Of a stretch of 64,000 bases of DNA, positions 37,173 to 46,988 are shown piece after piece. The stretch's first letter is position 1; each line of letters opens with the position of its first letter. The DNA is from Selenomonas bovis DSM 23594 (GTDB taxonomy: Bacteria; Bacillota; Negativicutes; Selenomonadales; Selenomonadaceae), in NCBI RefSeq assembly GCF_000381005.1, contig NZ_KB908392.1:1-64000 (forward strand), in the 5' to 3' direction. Under the pieces are notes generated by a model. That model was not told the origin of the DNA. It searched no databases and saw only the letters and a list, made by a program, of their open reading frames with translations. Both the position numbers and the translations under genes were made by a program.

Positions 37173-37202
37173 GAAAAAACCTCCCCGCATGGGAAGGTTT
37201 TT
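37173..37202. terminator. Putative bidirectional terminator
   Basis: AAAAAACCT-CCC pairs with GGGA-AGGTTTTT around a short loop, giving A- and T-rich flanks on both sides. It is in the gap between the CofE-like gene and rph. A second perfect 13-bp stem (CATCAGCGCAGGC with its complement, about 37204-37246) lies just before the CofE-like stop codon. Confidence 0.6.
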
Positions 37203-37274
37203 CAGCATCAGCGCAGGCGCCTTTTCGCTAGTTGCCTGCGCTGATGATGGAACCTCGCCCGGCATCTGCCGTGC

Positions 37275-37949
37275 TCAGCGGTTCCCGTGTTTACTTTCCT
37301 GGTACTGCCGATAGTTCTTGATGATGCAGATCGGCGTCTTCTGGCTCGCGTTGCCGAACGGATTGTCGAGCAGGAGCTTCGCCGCGAGCGGGCCGTCCAC
37401 CTTGTCCGTCACGCCGACGACGCGGCTGCGCTTGAGGTCGTTGACATCGGCGATCATCGCGCCGAAGCAGCCGAGACGCTGCTGGAGCTTCTTGACGACC
37501 TCGTTCGGATCCTTCGGCCCATAGACGATGCATTTGTCGAACGGCGGCATCGTGCCCGTCACATCGTCGATGAGCGCCGTCTGCTCGCCGCCCCATTTAT
37601 AAAAGAGGCCGCCCTGTCCCACGAGCTTGCCGAGGAAGCCGGCGAAGAGCGCGAACGCCACGCGCCATTTCCCCTCGACGTCCATGAGCGACTGCATGCC
37701 GTGCGGCGACGCGAGGCTGCCGTAGTCCGGGATGAACCGGCAGCAGAACTGCGCGACGCGGGAGATCTTGAGATCCTCCGGGCGCACGAAACGCCCCTGC
37801 GTGATGGCGACGACGCTCTCCGCCGTGCAGAGCAGGTCGTCTGGGCCGATCTTCCCCTTCGTGTACTGCTCGATGCAGTCGACAATATCATCTTTCTCGG
37901 TCAGGATGCGCGTCGGGACCGGGATGCGTTCTACCTTTGCTTCTGCCAT
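37275..37949 (-). CDS. CofE/FbiB-like (F420:glutamate ligase domain) protein
   Basis: This 224-aa protein has the F420_ligase (CofE) fold pattern: [10 protein letters not shown] near the N terminus, [10 protein letters not shown] (about 44), and later the metal-site-like [12 protein letters not shown] and [30 protein letters not shown]. True CofE adds glutamate to coenzyme F420, a cofactor not expected in Negativicutes, so the substrate is probably something else. It follows the membrane-anchored unknown gene by 12 bp in one operon with a thioesterase. The family assignment is good; the function is open. Confidence 0.78.
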   Translation of the reverse strand: MAEAKVERIPVPTRILTEKDDIVDCIEQYTKGKIGPDDLLCTAESVVAITQGRFVRPEDLKISRVAQFCCRFIPDYGSLASPHGMQSLMDVEGKWRVAFALFAGFLGKLVGQGGLFYKWGGEQTALIDDVTGTMPPFDKCIVYGPKDPNEVVKKLQQRLGCFGAMIADVNDLKRSRVVGVTDKVDGPLAAKLLLDNPFGNASQKTPICIIKNYRQYQESKHGNR

Positions 37950-37961
37950 GCTCTCTCCCCC

Positions 37962-38513
37962 TTAGTCCTTGGCGAGCGTAACGCCCGCGAGCTGCGCGAT
38001 CTCCTCTGCCGTGAGCGTGAACCGCACCTTCGTGTAGTGCCACGGCGTGCGGCCCGTCTCCATCCAGATGAAATCGATCGGCACATCGACCATGTGGGAG
38101 AGCGCCTCGGCGAGGCTCAGCCCCTTGCGCGCGGTGAGCCTGATCTTCGCGAAGATGTGCAGCTTGTCCTCGCCGTTCTTGTCGCCCTTTTTCTGGATGA
38201 GCACGGCCTCGAAATAGTCGTCCTCACGCGGCGCGCCCTCGCGCTCCGCCTTGCCGCGCGCCTCGACGGCGTCATACTGCTCATACGGCAGCTGCGGACG
38301 GGCGATCGCGTCCATGATGGTCGCGCACGAGCCGCCCTCGTTGAGGAACGTGAGCTCCTTGCTCAGCACGATGCTCTGCTCATCCATCTGCTCCTTCACG
38401 AACGGCGCGTCCGTCTTCACGACGACGTTCTCCTTGCCGAGGCTCGCGAGCACGAGCCTGCCCAGCACATAGACCGCCAGGCAGACGACGAGAATCCAAA
38501 AAATGATTTCCAT
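37962..38513 (-). CDS. Membrane-anchored protein of unknown function
   Basis: This 183-aa protein has one N-terminal transmembrane segment (about 3-24, IIFWILVVCLAVYVLGRLVL) and a hydrophilic domain that I cannot assign. Its start codon shares a base with the stop of the thioesterase gene (TAATG), and the CofE-like gene begins 12 bp after it, so the three are cotranscribed and probably act together. The globular part contains DFIWMETGRTPWHYTKV near residue 145 but no known catalytic motif. Confidence 0.7.
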   Translation of the reverse strand: MEIIFWILVVCLAVYVLGRLVLASLGKENVVVKTDAPFVKEQMDEQSIVLSKELTFLNEGGSCATIMDAIARPQLPYEQYDAVEARGKAEREGAPREDDYFEAVLIQKKGDKNGEDKLHIFAKIRLTARKGLSLAEALSHMVDVPIDFIWMETGRTPWHYTKVRFTLTAEEIAQLAGVTLAKD

Positions 38514-38980
38514 TACGCTTCCCCTTTTCCCTGCGGAGCGGCTGATGTGCTCAGCGCTCCCTGTTTCTTCTCCTGCTCCATCGCCCGCTTGAGGATGGAC
38601 CAGTATTTATCAGTCAGCCGCTCGATATGGCCTGTCTCGCGGCTCGTATAGACATTCTGCGTGTGACCTGTCACGAGGACGGTGCCCGTCTGTGCGTCGA
38701 GGATGCGGTAGTCGAACGCCATCTTCGCCTTCGTGAGCGCCGTCGGCGTCGTCTCGATGAGCAGCTCTTCGTCGAAATGTCCCGGCGAGAGATACTTCGC
38801 CCGCACCTCTGTGATGGGGAAGACGTAGCCGTCGTCCATGAGCATATCGAGCGTGATGCCGATGGAGCGCAGATACTCCACGCGGCCGATTTCGAACCAG
38901 CGGATATAGTTCGCGTGATGGACGACCGCCATCGCATCTGTATCGTAGAAATTCACGCGGTGTTTCACCGTCACAGGCAT
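38513..38980 (-). CDS. YbgC/4-hydroxybenzoyl-CoA thioesterase family protein
   Basis: This 155-aa hot-dog-fold acyl-CoA thioesterase has the catalytic region FYDTDAMAVVHHANYIRWFE near the N terminus, with the active-site Asp. The ATG at 38980 has AAGGGGAG about 6 bases upstream; a start at 39019 is less likely. Family members hydrolyse short or aromatic acyl-CoA or acyl-ACP. It is the first gene of the three-gene operon with the membrane-anchored unknown and the CofE-like protein. Confidence 0.9.
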   Translation of the reverse strand: MPVTVKHRVNFYDTDAMAVVHHANYIRWFEIGRVEYLRSIGITLDMLMDDGYVFPITEVRAKYLSPGHFDEELLIETTPTALTKAKMAFDYRILDAQTGTVLVTGHTQNVYTSRETGHIERLTDKYWSILKRAMEQEKKQGALSTSAAPQGKGEA

Positions 38981-39133
38981 GAAAAACTCCCCTTTCCGAC
39001 GCCCCGCAATATGCCGCAAAGCGTGCGCCCCAAAGAATCAGTGATTCCTTAGATTCCTTAATAAGACTAAAGCAAACGCCGCAGAAAGTCAAGAAACCGC
39101 ACGTCCCAAACGCGCGCAGCTCCCCGCCCGTCC

Positions 39134-39916
39134 TCAGAGCGCGTACACGCGGTCGAGCTGGCGCAGATAGCGCTCGATGCGCGCGAGCTCCTGCGGCGCC
39201 GTCACGCGGCGCCCCGAGTAGTAATACGTCGTCGCGCTCATCCCCGCCTGCGCGAGCTCGCCGCGCGCTCGCAGACGGCGCACGAGCTCGTTCACCGTCC
39301 CCTCGTTGCCGTCGACGAAGCGCACCGAGGGCGGCACGACCTCGCGCAGCGCCGCCTTGAAATAATTGAAATGCGTGCAGCCGAGCACGAGCGCCGAATA
39401 CGCCTCGAGCGGATACGGCGCGAGCTCCCGCTGCAGGTACGCGCGCACGGCGGGCGAGTCGAACTCCTGCCGCTCGGCGAACGTCACGAGCTCCGGCAGC
39501 GCGAGGCGGTCGACGAGATGCTCCTTGTCCACGCGCTCGATGAGCGTCTCGAGTTTCGCGCCCGCGATCGTGATTGGCGTCGCCACGACGAGCACGCGGC
39601 GGTTGCCGTCGAGCGCGAGCGCCTTCTTCGCCGCGGGCTCCATGCCGATGATGGGCAGATCGTAGCGCGCGCGCATCGCGGGCACCGCGACCGACGTCGC
39701 TGTATTGCAGGCGACGACGATGGCATCGACGCCCTGCCGCACGAGGAACGCGAACGCCTCCGCCACGAACGCCTCGACCTCCGCGCGCGTCTTTGTCCCG
39801 TAGGGCACATGCGCCTCATCCGCATAAAAGAGGAACTCCTCATGCGGCAGCACACGGCGCGCATGATGCAGCACGGAGAGCCCGCCCATGCCCGAGTCAA
39901 AAAACGCAATCTTCAA
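39134..39916 (-). CDS. murI: Glutamate racemase
   Basis: This 260-aa cofactor-independent racemase makes D-glutamate for peptidoglycan. The two active-site cysteines are in VVACNTATS (about 71) and LGCTHFNY (about 182), and the start FFDSGMGGLSVL is typical. The start is probably TTG at 39916, with AAGGGAG about 9 bases upstream; the longer open frame to 40078 runs backwards through the tRNA-Ser gene and cannot be coding. It lies just downstream of tRNA-Ser, separated by a probable terminator. Confidence 0.94.
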   Translation of the reverse strand: MKIAFFDSGMGGLSVLHHARRVLPHEEFLFYADEAHVPYGTKTRAEVEAFVAEAFAFLVRQGVDAIVVACNTATSVAVPAMRARYDLPIIGMEPAAKKALALDGNRRVLVVATPITIAGAKLETLIERVDKEHLVDRLALPELVTFAERQEFDSPAVRAYLQRELAPYPLEAYSALVLGCTHFNYFKAALREVVPPSVRFVDGNEGTVNELVRRLRARGELAQAGMSATTYYYSGRRVTAPQELARIERYLRQLDRVYAL

Positions 39917-39949
39917 GCGGAAAACTCCCTTCAAGAAATCATTCCATTC

Positions 39950-39981
39950 TAACAATAAAGGAAGCCGCCCGCAGGCGGCTC
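39950..39981 (-). terminator. Putative terminator after tRNA-Ser
   Basis: AGCCGCC and GGCGGCT (39963-39969 with 39974-39980) form a GC-rich hairpin followed on the minus strand by TCCTTTATTGTT. It sits between tRNA-Ser and murI. Confidence 0.6.
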
Positions 39982-39991
39982 CCGAATTCGC

Positions 39992-40084
<93 letters not shown>

Positions 40085-40095
40085 GCGACTTGTTT

Positions 40096-40125
40096 ATTAT
40101 AGCAAGGCAGCTGCGCTGTTGTCAA
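40096..40125 (-). promoter_or_regulatory. tRNA-Ser promoter
   Basis: On the minus strand, TTGACA (40120-40125) and TATAAT (40096-40101) are separated by 18 bp, 11 bp upstream of the tRNA. Both hexamers are perfect. Confidence 0.85.
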
Positions 40126-40148
40126 ATCAGCGAGGCGGCCACGCGCGC

Positions 40149-40811
40149 TCAGTTCGCCTCATACGGACGGACGCGGAGCGTCAGGCCCTTCTCCTCGCAG
40201 AGCTCCCGGCAGCGCTCGATCTCCTCCGGCCCCTCGACATGGTCGACGATCGTGAGGACGACGTGCGGCACATGCGCCTTCGCGCGCACTGCGAAATCGA
40301 GCATGCCGTCATAGGACGCGAGGCCGTACTTCGCGCGCGTGAGCTCATAGTAACGCTGCGCGTTGCTCGCGTTGAGGCTGATGGAGATCGTATCGAGGAT
40401 CCCCGCGAAGCGCGGCGTGATATCCTGCCCGTACTCGAGATTCGCGAGCCCGTTCGTATTGAGCCGCGTCGGCAGCTCCGGCTGCAGCTTCTTCGCGTAG
40501 GCAAGCAGCTCGAGCAGCACCTCGAGCCGCATCGTCGGCTCGCCGAAGCCGCAGAACACAAGTTCCTTCGCGTACGCCCAAGGCGCGCCATCGAGCGCCG
40601 CCTTGAGCTCCTCCACCGTCGGCTCCTGACCGTGGAACCAGAGCGTCGAGCTCTCCGCCATCTGCTTCTTCTGCCGCAGGCAGAACGTGCAGGCGCAGTT
40701 GCATTTGTTCGTGATATTCACATAGAAACCGCGCTTCCCCTCCGGCATCACCGCAAGGCTTTCCTCGAGCGGGAGATAGCGCCCTCCCGCATGCGTCGCG
40801 TAAATCAGCAT
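40149..40811 (-). CDS. Radical SAM protein, TatD-associated type
   Basis: This 220-aa radical SAM enzyme has the cluster motif CNCACTFC (CxxxCxxC, about residues 38-45) after VNITNKC, and GFGEPTMR (about 90) for SAM binding. The short length and sequence fit the family usually found beside or fused to TatD nuclease genes. No TatD gene is next to it here. The reaction is not established. It lies between tRNA-Ser and the polysaccharide cluster. Confidence 0.85.
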   Translation of the reverse strand: MLIYATHAGGRYLPLEESLAVMPEGKRGFYVNITNKCNCACTFCLRQKKQMAESSTLWFHGQEPTVEELKAALDGAPWAYAKELVFCGFGEPTMRLEVLLELLAYAKKLQPELPTRLNTNGLANLEYGQDITPRFAGILDTISISLNASNAQRYYELTRAKYGLASYDGMLDFAVRAKAHVPHVVLTIVDHVEGPEEIERCRELCEEKGLTLRVRPYEAN

Positions 40812-40866
40812 GAAACGGCCTTCCTTTCCTCATCCACAATATCTGCTGCCGGCCTCAATCCAGCGC

Positions 40867-42306
40867 TCAGTACGCGCCCTTCGAGGTCAGCACCGCCTTG
40901 AACGTCTTGAAAAGATACATGAGATCCACCCAGACGGACCAGTTCCGCACGTACCAGGTATCCATCGCCACACGCTCCTCATACGTCGTATCGCTGCGCC
41001 CGCTCGCCTGCCACATCCCCGTGATGCCCGGCGGCACCATGTAATACTCGCGGATATTCTCCCCGTAGCGCGGCACCTCCTCCTTGACAATAGGACGCGG
41101 CCCGACGAGACTCATCTCGCCCTTGAGCACATTGACGATCTGCGGCAGTTCATCAAGGCTCGTGCGGCGCAGGAACGCACCGAACTTCGTCACGCGCGGA
41201 TCGTGGGCGAGCTTGAAATTCTCCTGCCATTCCTCCCGCGCCGCCGGATGCGCCGCGAGATACGCCGCGAGCTTCTCTTCCGCGTCTGGTACCATCGTCT
41301 GGAACTTATAACAGGGGAACATCCGCCCGTCCTGCCCTACGCGCGGATGCACGAAAATCACATGGCCATGATTCTCGACAGCGACGATGATCACGAGCAG
41401 CAGCAAGAACGGCGAGAGCACCACGCTCCCGAACAGCGTGCAGACGATGTCGAAAACGCGCTTGAATACACGGTTCCGCTTCCGCGCGAGATTGTTCTGC
41501 AGCTTCAGCATGAGGATCTTCTCACTGAAGAGGATATCTACCTGCGCGCCCGCCATCGGCGTGCCGATGAGATCGGGAATGAACGAGATATCCTTCACAT
41601 ACGGCTGGATGCGCACGATGAGCTCCTGCATCCTGTCCCTCTCCATGCCGGGCGCAGCGATGAGCACCGTCTGCACGCCCGCGTCACGCACGATCTGCTC
41701 GGCATCCGCCACGCGTCCGAGCAGCAGGAACCGCCCCGCCACCTTCGCCGAAATGGGCGCGTCATCAATCAAGCCGATGATGTCATACCGATAACCGAGA
41801 TCTCCAGCGAAAAACCGCAGCAAGCACTCCGCCGTCTTGCCCGCGCCGATGAGGACAACCGGCTCCTCGAAGAACCGTCCGAGCTTGAGCGCCTTGAGCG
41901 TAATATAGCGGAACATATAGATTGACAGCAAGACAAACACCGAGAACAATGCGAGATACAGGCGGCTCACCTGCAGGTCGCCGCGGAATACATACAGCAT
42001 GATGATCGTCGCCGCCACGCCGTAGACGACGGAATAGAAAATATCGCGAATCGTATCGAGGATCGGCCGCATCTGCTGATAGACCTGCGAGCGGCTAAGG
42101 AACAGCAGAAACAAGAGCGGCACCCAGAAATAAAGATACGCCGCGCGCAAGACATAGTGGCCGCCCTGCCAATACACCGCCAGCGCATTGCGGGCCGCCA
42201 GCGCGGAATGCTCCGCCACGATGACGGCAAGATAATCGAGCAGTAGGAACGTCATGACCAGGAAATACCTTTGATACCGCCGCATCCAAGAGATACGATC
42301 GACCAT
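40867..42306 (-). CDS. Undecaprenyl-phosphate sugar-phosphate transferase (WbaP/EpsE type)
   Basis: This 479-aa polyprenyl glycosylphosphotransferase starts repeat-unit synthesis by moving a sugar-1-phosphate (often galactose or glucose) onto undecaprenyl phosphate. It has four hydrophobic segments in the first 120 residues, a Rossmann-like CoA-binding middle domain (VLIGAGKTAECLL, about 153) and a C-terminal catalytic domain with FDIVCTLFGSV, SLDELPQIVNVLKGEMSLVGPRP and the ending KTFKAVL. The ATG at 42306 has AGGAGA 8 bases upstream. It heads the surface polysaccharide region. Confidence 0.92.
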   Translation of the reverse strand: MVDRISWMRRYQRYFLVMTFLLLDYLAVIVAEHSALAARNALAVYWQGGHYVLRAAYLYFWVPLLFLLFLSRSQVYQQMRPILDTIRDIFYSVVYGVAATIIMLYVFRGDLQVSRLYLALFSVFVLLSIYMFRYITLKALKLGRFFEEPVVLIGAGKTAECLLRFFAGDLGYRYDIIGLIDDAPISAKVAGRFLLLGRVADAEQIVRDAGVQTVLIAAPGMERDRMQELIVRIQPYVKDISFIPDLIGTPMAGAQVDILFSEKILMLKLQNNLARKRNRVFKRVFDIVCTLFGSVVLSPFLLLLVIIVAVENHGHVIFVHPRVGQDGRMFPCYKFQTMVPDAEEKLAAYLAAHPAAREEWQENFKLAHDPRVTKFGAFLRRTSLDELPQIVNVLKGEMSLVGPRPIVKEEVPRYGENIREYYMVPPGITGMWQASGRSDTTYEERVAMDTWYVRNWSVWVDLMYLFKTFKAVLTSKGAY

Positions 42307-42510
42307 GCGCACCTTCTCCTTTTCGTAAAATTCATCTTCTCATTCTAGCGTAGTTTGCCCAAGACTGCAAGCCGATGACGTGGAAACCATAGCCGCGCTC
42401 GCTCGAGAAACGACACCACGCGCCCCATCTCCGCCCGAAGACCAGGAAGCGGCCCCCTGCCTTTACAGGAAGCCGCAGCACAGGCAATCGCACGGCACAC
42501 CACGCGCCGT

Positions 42511-43512
42511 TCACCACCTATAGTAGGCATGATGCCAATCCGCGAAGCGCGCCAATCCCTCCTCGATGCGCGTCTTCGGCTGGAACGCGAAATCTCGCGC
42601 GAGATCGCTCACATCGGCGTACGTCTGGTACACATCTCCGGGCTGCATGGGCAGGAATTCCTTCTCCGCCCGCTTCCCGAGCGCGGCTTCGAGCACCTCG
42701 ATGAAATGCATGAGCTGCTCCGGTTTATGATTACCGATATTATAGATCTTGTACCGGTCTCCCGCCGCATCCGGCACCGGCGGATTCATCAGCATGTGCT
42801 CGATACCCGTCACGATATCATCCACATAGGTGAAGTCCCGGTACATGTCCCCGTGGTTATAAATCTGGATGGCTTCCCCCCGGCGGATCTTATCCGCGAA
42901 CTTGAAATAGGCCATATCCGGACGACCATACGGCCCATACACCGTAAAGAAGCGCAGCCCCGTCGCAGGAATCCCATAGAGATGACTGTACGTATAGGCC
43001 ATGAGCTCGTCTGATTTCTTCGTCGCCGCGTAAAGGCTGATGGGGCGGTCCACCGGATCCGCCGTCGAAAACGGCGTCTTCTGCTGATTGCCGTAGACAG
43101 ACGAGCTCGAAGCAAAGAGCAAATGCAACACCTCATGATGGCGGCAAGCCTCTAGAACATTGAAAAACCCGATGATATTCGAGTCGATATACGAACGCGG
43201 GTGATCGATGCTGTAACGCACCCCTGCCTGCGCCGCGAGATTCACCACGATATCCGGCGCGAAGGAAGCGAACGCCGCCTCTGCCGCCGCTGCATCCGCC
43301 AAGTCTCCCTTCACAAACGAAAATTTTGGAAACCCGCGCAGGATCTCCAGCCGGCACTCTTTCAGACGCACGTCATAATAATCATTGAGATTGTCAAACC
43401 CGCAGACCGCCGCCCCCATCTCCAGCAGGTGCTTCGCGAGATGGAAACCGATGAAACCGGCCGCGCCAGTGATGAGAACTTTCCTTGACGCATCGAACGG
43501 ACGATAAGACAT
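42511..43512 (-). CDS. NAD-dependent epimerase, probable UDP-glucuronate 4-epimerase
   Basis: This 333-aa extended short-chain dehydrogenase has GAAGFIGFHLA (NAD-binding, about 17), DNLNDYYDVRLKE, the active-site SSSVYGNQ with YAATKK, and RFFTVYGPYGRPDMA. These match CapI/GAE-type UDP-glucuronate 4-epimerases, which make UDP-galacturonate. The upstream ugd gene supplies UDP-glucuronate, which supports the call. It begins 14 bp after the ugd stop. Confidence 0.88.
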   Translation of the reverse strand: MSYRPFDASRKVLITGAAGFIGFHLAKHLLEMGAAVCGFDNLNDYYDVRLKECRLEILRGFPKFSFVKGDLADAAAAEAAFASFAPDIVVNLAAQAGVRYSIDHPRSYIDSNIIGFFNVLEACRHHEVLHLLFASSSSVYGNQQKTPFSTADPVDRPISLYAATKKSDELMAYTYSHLYGIPATGLRFFTVYGPYGRPDMAYFKFADKIRRGEAIQIYNHGDMYRDFTYVDDIVTGIEHMLMNPPVPDAAGDRYKIYNIGNHKPEQLMHFIEVLEAALGKRAEKEFLPMQPGDVYQTYADVSDLARDFAFQPKTRIEEGLARFADWHHAYYRW

Positions 43513-43526
43513 GACACCCTCTCCTC

Positions 43527-44693
43527 TCAGTCGCGCGAGAAAATATCCCGCGTATAGACCTTATCCCGCACATCCGCCAGCTCATCCGACCAGCGATTCG
43601 CTAGGATCACATCACTCAGCTGCTTGAACGCTGCGAGATCACGGACCACACGCGAGCGGAAAAACGACGCCTCCTCCAGTGTCGGCTCATAGACCACGAC
43701 CTCGATGCCCTTCGCCTTGATGCGCTTCATTACTCCCTGGATGGCCGACGCGCGGAAATTATCCGATTGGCTCTTCATCGTCAGCCGATACACGCCGACC
43801 ACCCCAGGATTCCGCCGGATGATCTCGTCAGCGATGTGGTCCTTCCTCGTGCGATTCGCCGCTACGACCGCCGAGATGAGATTCTGCGGTACATCGCGAT
43901 AATTCGCGAGCAGCTGCTTCGTATCCTTCGGCAAACAGTAGCCGCCGTACCCAAAAGATGGATTATTATAAAAATCGCCGATGCGCGGATCGAGACAGAC
44001 CCCGCGGATGATCTCCGCCGTACTGAGCCCCCGTGCCTCCGCGTAGGAATCCAGCTCATTGAAATACGAAACGCGCAGCGCGAGATACGTATTCGCGAAA
44101 AGCTTGATGGCTTCCGCCTCTGTCGAACCCGTGAAGAGCATCGGAATGTCCTTCTTCACCGCCCCCTCCGCGAGCAAGCCCGCAAAAACACGTGCGCGCT
44201 CCGACCGCTCGCCGACCACGATGCGCGACGGATAAAGATTGTCATGGAGTGCCTTGCCCTCGCGCAGGAACTCCGGCGAAAAGATGATGCGACCCGTATG
44301 ATAACGCTGCTTTACCTGCTCCGTATACCCCACCGGCACCGTCGACTTGATGACCATTACCGCCTGAGGATTGACCTCCTGGACCTCCTCGATCACTTGC
44401 TCCACCGACGACGTATCGAAGAAATTCTTCTCCGGGTCATAGTTCGTCGGCGTCGAGATGATGACGAACTCCGCCCCTCTAAACGCCATTTCAGCATCGA
44501 GCGTCGCCTGGAAATGGATCTCCTTGCGCCGCAGGAACGAGGCGATATCTTCATCGATGATCGGCGATATCCTCTGATTCAGCTTACGGACTTTCTCCTC
44601 ATCGATGTCCAAGGCCACAACATCATGATGCTGCGCCAAAAGCATGCCATTCGACAGGCCGACATATCCTGTGCCAGCAACTGCAATCTTCAT
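43527..44693 (-). CDS. ugd: UDP-glucose 6-dehydrogenase
   Basis: This 388-aa enzyme oxidises UDP-glucose to UDP-glucuronate with two NAD. It has [14 protein letters not shown] (NAD site), IISTPTNYD (about 87), [12 protein letters not shown], the catalytic cysteine context [14 protein letters not shown] (about 250) and the C-terminal domain. The GYGGYCLP motif is that of the Cps/Ugd subgroup of about 390 aa. It is grouped with the epimerase downstream, giving a source of acidic sugars for the surface polysaccharide. Confidence 0.94.
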   Translation of the reverse strand: MKIAVAGTGYVGLSNGMLLAQHHDVVALDIDEEKVRKLNQRISPIIDEDIASFLRRKEIHFQATLDAEMAFRGAEFVIISTPTNYDPEKNFFDTSSVEQVIEEVQEVNPQAVMVIKSTVPVGYTEQVKQRYHTGRIIFSPEFLREGKALHDNLYPSRIVVGERSERARVFAGLLAEGAVKKDIPMLFTGSTEAEAIKLFANTYLALRVSYFNELDSYAEARGLSTAEIIRGVCLDPRIGDFYNNPSFGYGGYCLPKDTKQLLANYRDVPQNLISAVVAANRTRKDHIADEIIRRNPGVVGVYRLTMKSQSDNFRASAIQGVMKRIKAKGIEVVVYEPTLEEASFFRSRVVRDLAAFKQLSDVILANRWSDELADVRDKVYTRDIFSRD

Positions 44694-44714
44694 AACGTAC
44701 GCACTTCTTCCTCG

Positions 44715-45713
44715 TCATCTACTGATTTTATAGCGAATCCGCAGGACACTGTACCAGAACATCCCCTTCAGGAAATCCCAGAAATGCCCCTCTCCCTTGC
44801 GATAGTATCCCCAGTACTTGAAATCATGATAGTTCTCCGGTGATTTCACAGGGAGGAGATTCGTCAGCGTCTCCCAGGGCGACAAGGCATTGTACCTGCG
44901 CCACTGCGCATCAAACGCCGACATGACCATCTGCCACGGCTTCCGTCGGCCGGTCCAATGGACGATGATACTGTGGCCATCATCATAACCGCCGCCATCA
45001 TAAACATTGTAACCAGCCGGCAGGAATGCATTCGCCCCATCGAAGACCAGATTCAGCACATCCTGACTCTGCCCGAGGAAGCGCTTGCGCGGCTCGCACT
45101 GATAGGAAAACGCTTTTTCCGTGATATGCTGCTGCTCCCACACCAGGATATCCACCAGCATGACACCATCATTGAAGTATTTCCCATGCTTCAAATGCAA
45201 GAATCCCGCGCGATAATCCACCGCAGACGCGCGCTCCGAGACAGCGCCCATCGCCGCTCCCGCGAGATCCGTGTGCCAGAGCTGCGCAAGCGGCGCCACA
45301 CACATCGTATCCGCGTCAAGATAGATATAACGCGCAGCGTAATCCCTGACAATCTTCGGCATATAGAGCCGCGCATACGTGATACGCGAGAATCGCTCCA
45401 CCTTGATATGGAAATCCTGGAAAGGCTCCATATCGAGTTTATACAGGATGCAGGTACAACGCCACCGCTTGGCCAAGGCAGCGATTTTCTCCGCATTCTC
45501 TTCACGATACCCGTCGGTGAACAGATGGAATGTGATGGGTACGCCCTGATTGTTCTCCAGCACCGAAACCATCGACGCGCCCATGATGGGAATGAACGCA
45601 TCGTTCACATTGTAGCAGATATGATAACCGCCCGCATGCTCCGCATAGCGATAGACTTTTCGCGAAACAACGAAGTTCTCTATTGCAAAAAAATCGTCAT
45701 CAAATGTCTTCAT
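44715..45713 (-). CDS. Family 8 glycosyltransferase
   Basis: This 332-aa GT8 enzyme has NVNDAFIPIMGASMVSVLEN near residue 35, the metal-binding DxD in YLDADTMCV (about 134) and GYNVYDGGG further on, with IVHWTGRRKPW near the C terminus. Such enzymes add galactose or glucose to LPS core or O-chain from UDP-sugars with a retaining mechanism. It ends 21 bp upstream of the ugd start. Confidence 0.9.
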   Translation of the reverse strand: MKTFDDDFFAIENFVVSRKVYRYAEHAGGYHICYNVNDAFIPIMGASMVSVLENNQGVPITFHLFTDGYREENAEKIAALAKRWRCTCILYKLDMEPFQDFHIKVERFSRITYARLYMPKIVRDYAARYIYLDADTMCVAPLAQLWHTDLAGAAMGAVSERASAVDYRAGFLHLKHGKYFNDGVMLVDILVWEQQHITEKAFSYQCEPRKRFLGQSQDVLNLVFDGANAFLPAGYNVYDGGGYDDGHSIIVHWTGRRKPWQMVMSAFDAQWRRYNALSPWETLTNLLPVKSPENYHDFKYWGYYRKGEGHFWDFLKGMFWYSVLRIRYKISR

Positions 45714-45869
45714 TTACTCACCTGCCATATAGGAATCACGGATTCATTCGGCACTCCGTCTCACGCGTCCGCACGGTTCTCCCGCCGCCCTACAATCCTC
45801 AACACAAAGCTACATGCACAGCCCTCCACGCCCTGGACAGCGCACATCATCCTATCCTCATATAGAAAA

Positions 45870-46988
45870 TCAGCCCTGTTCCAGGCGCAGACTGCATCCC
45901 GTGACAAACCACAGCGTCTTCACCGCGGCCGACATCCCCCAGGTATAGTCGAACATCCCCACGACGGCAAAGCCGATCCACGCACAGAAGCCGACTAAAG
46001 CATACGGGTGACGCCAATGCCGGAACATCCACAATGAATAACCGATACATACCAAGAGACCGGCCAGCCCCAGGAGGCCGCTGTCCACTGTCGTCTGCAC
46101 ATAGATGTTATGGAAATGCCCCAGCCCCTGTGTATCCGCTGCTGTCCGATATTTTTGCAAATAGACCTTCCCGCCCTGCAGGATGCCATAGCCGATGACA
46201 GGTTTCTCCCGCACCATGATGGCCGCACCCTTCCAAGCTTCGACGCGATCACCGTTCGAGCGATCCGTCGTGATGTCCACGATGGACTCCGCGCGCTGGC
46301 TCAGCTGCGGATTTGCCGTCACCAACCCTGCCACACAGGCAAACACGGCGACAATCACGAGGCTCTTTTTCGGGCTCCAGCGCAACCCCTGCGCAAGTAC
46401 AAACGGCATGACAGCAAAAATGCCCACCCAGGAACTCCGCGTCCCGCTGGCGATAGCCCCTAGTACGATGCAGACAGCGCAAAGCAGCAACCCGTTCTTA
46501 TGCGGGATGTCCGTTTTCCGCGAAAGCCATAAAACGATGCTGGCAGGAAATACCGTAGCAACAATACTCGCATGACGAAGCAAACCATCGCCGATTCCAT
46601 GCGCGCGCGGCGTCTGTGTGACGAGCTTCTCAGCAACGGTTGCCAAACCATCCACGGCCATAAAGACAATCAAACAGAGCAGGGCCTTCTCAATCGCCTC
46701 CCTATCGATCTTGAGGAACAGCAGCATGACCAGCACGAAGAAGCGCACTGCAAAATAGTCCACATACTTCGGGAAAGAATATCCCTGTGCCAAACCGAAG
46801 ATCGCTGACGGCAATATGGTCAAAGCAAAGAATAAATATACCAAGAAATATCGTTTAACCTGTGCCGACAAGAAAAACTTCTCGCCAGAACGATGCCGCC
46901 GATACGTATCGATGACAAAAAATACAATAGAAAATGCATAAAACACATTTCCGGCGGCAATTGAAAGCCGCTGTGTGCACATTGCCAA
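45870..46988 (-). CDS. O-antigen ligase/polymerase-like membrane protein
   Basis: This protein of about 372 aa has some ten hydrophobic segments and a large periplasmic loop containing GYGILQGGKVYLQKY and the HFHNIYVQTTVDSGLLG motif of Wzy_C/WaaL proteins (about 280-300). It should join or polymerise surface polysaccharide on the outer side of the membrane. The start is uncertain: the frame opens with TTG-GCA-ATG, but hydrophobic residues continue upstream without an ATG or GTG, and GAGGGAG lies further out at about 47038-47044. The true start may be an unusual codon there. Confidence 0.82.
   Translation of the reverse strand: MAMCTQRLSIAAGNVFYAFSIVFFVIDTYRRHRSGEKFFLSAQVKRYFLVYLFFALTILPSAIFGLAQGYSFPKYVDYFAVRFFVLVMLLFLKIDREAIEKALLCLIVFMAVDGLATVAEKLVTQTPRAHGIGDGLLRHASIVATVFPASIVLWLSRKTDIPHKNGLLLCAVCIVLGAIASGTRSSWVGIFAVMPFVLAQGLRWSPKKSLVIVAVFACVAGLVTANPQLSQRAESIVDITTDRSNGDRVEAWKGAAIMVREKPVIGYGILQGGKVYLQKYRTAADTQGLGHFHNIYVQTTVDSGLLGLAGLLVCIGYSLWMFRHWRHPYALVGFCAWIGFAVVGMFDYTWGMSAAVKTLWFVTGCSLRLEQG

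Noticed and set aside
42313-42510. Small minus-strand open frames between the epimerase and the sugar-phosphate transferase
   Set aside because: No ribosome-binding site or similarity; the two frames overlap each other.
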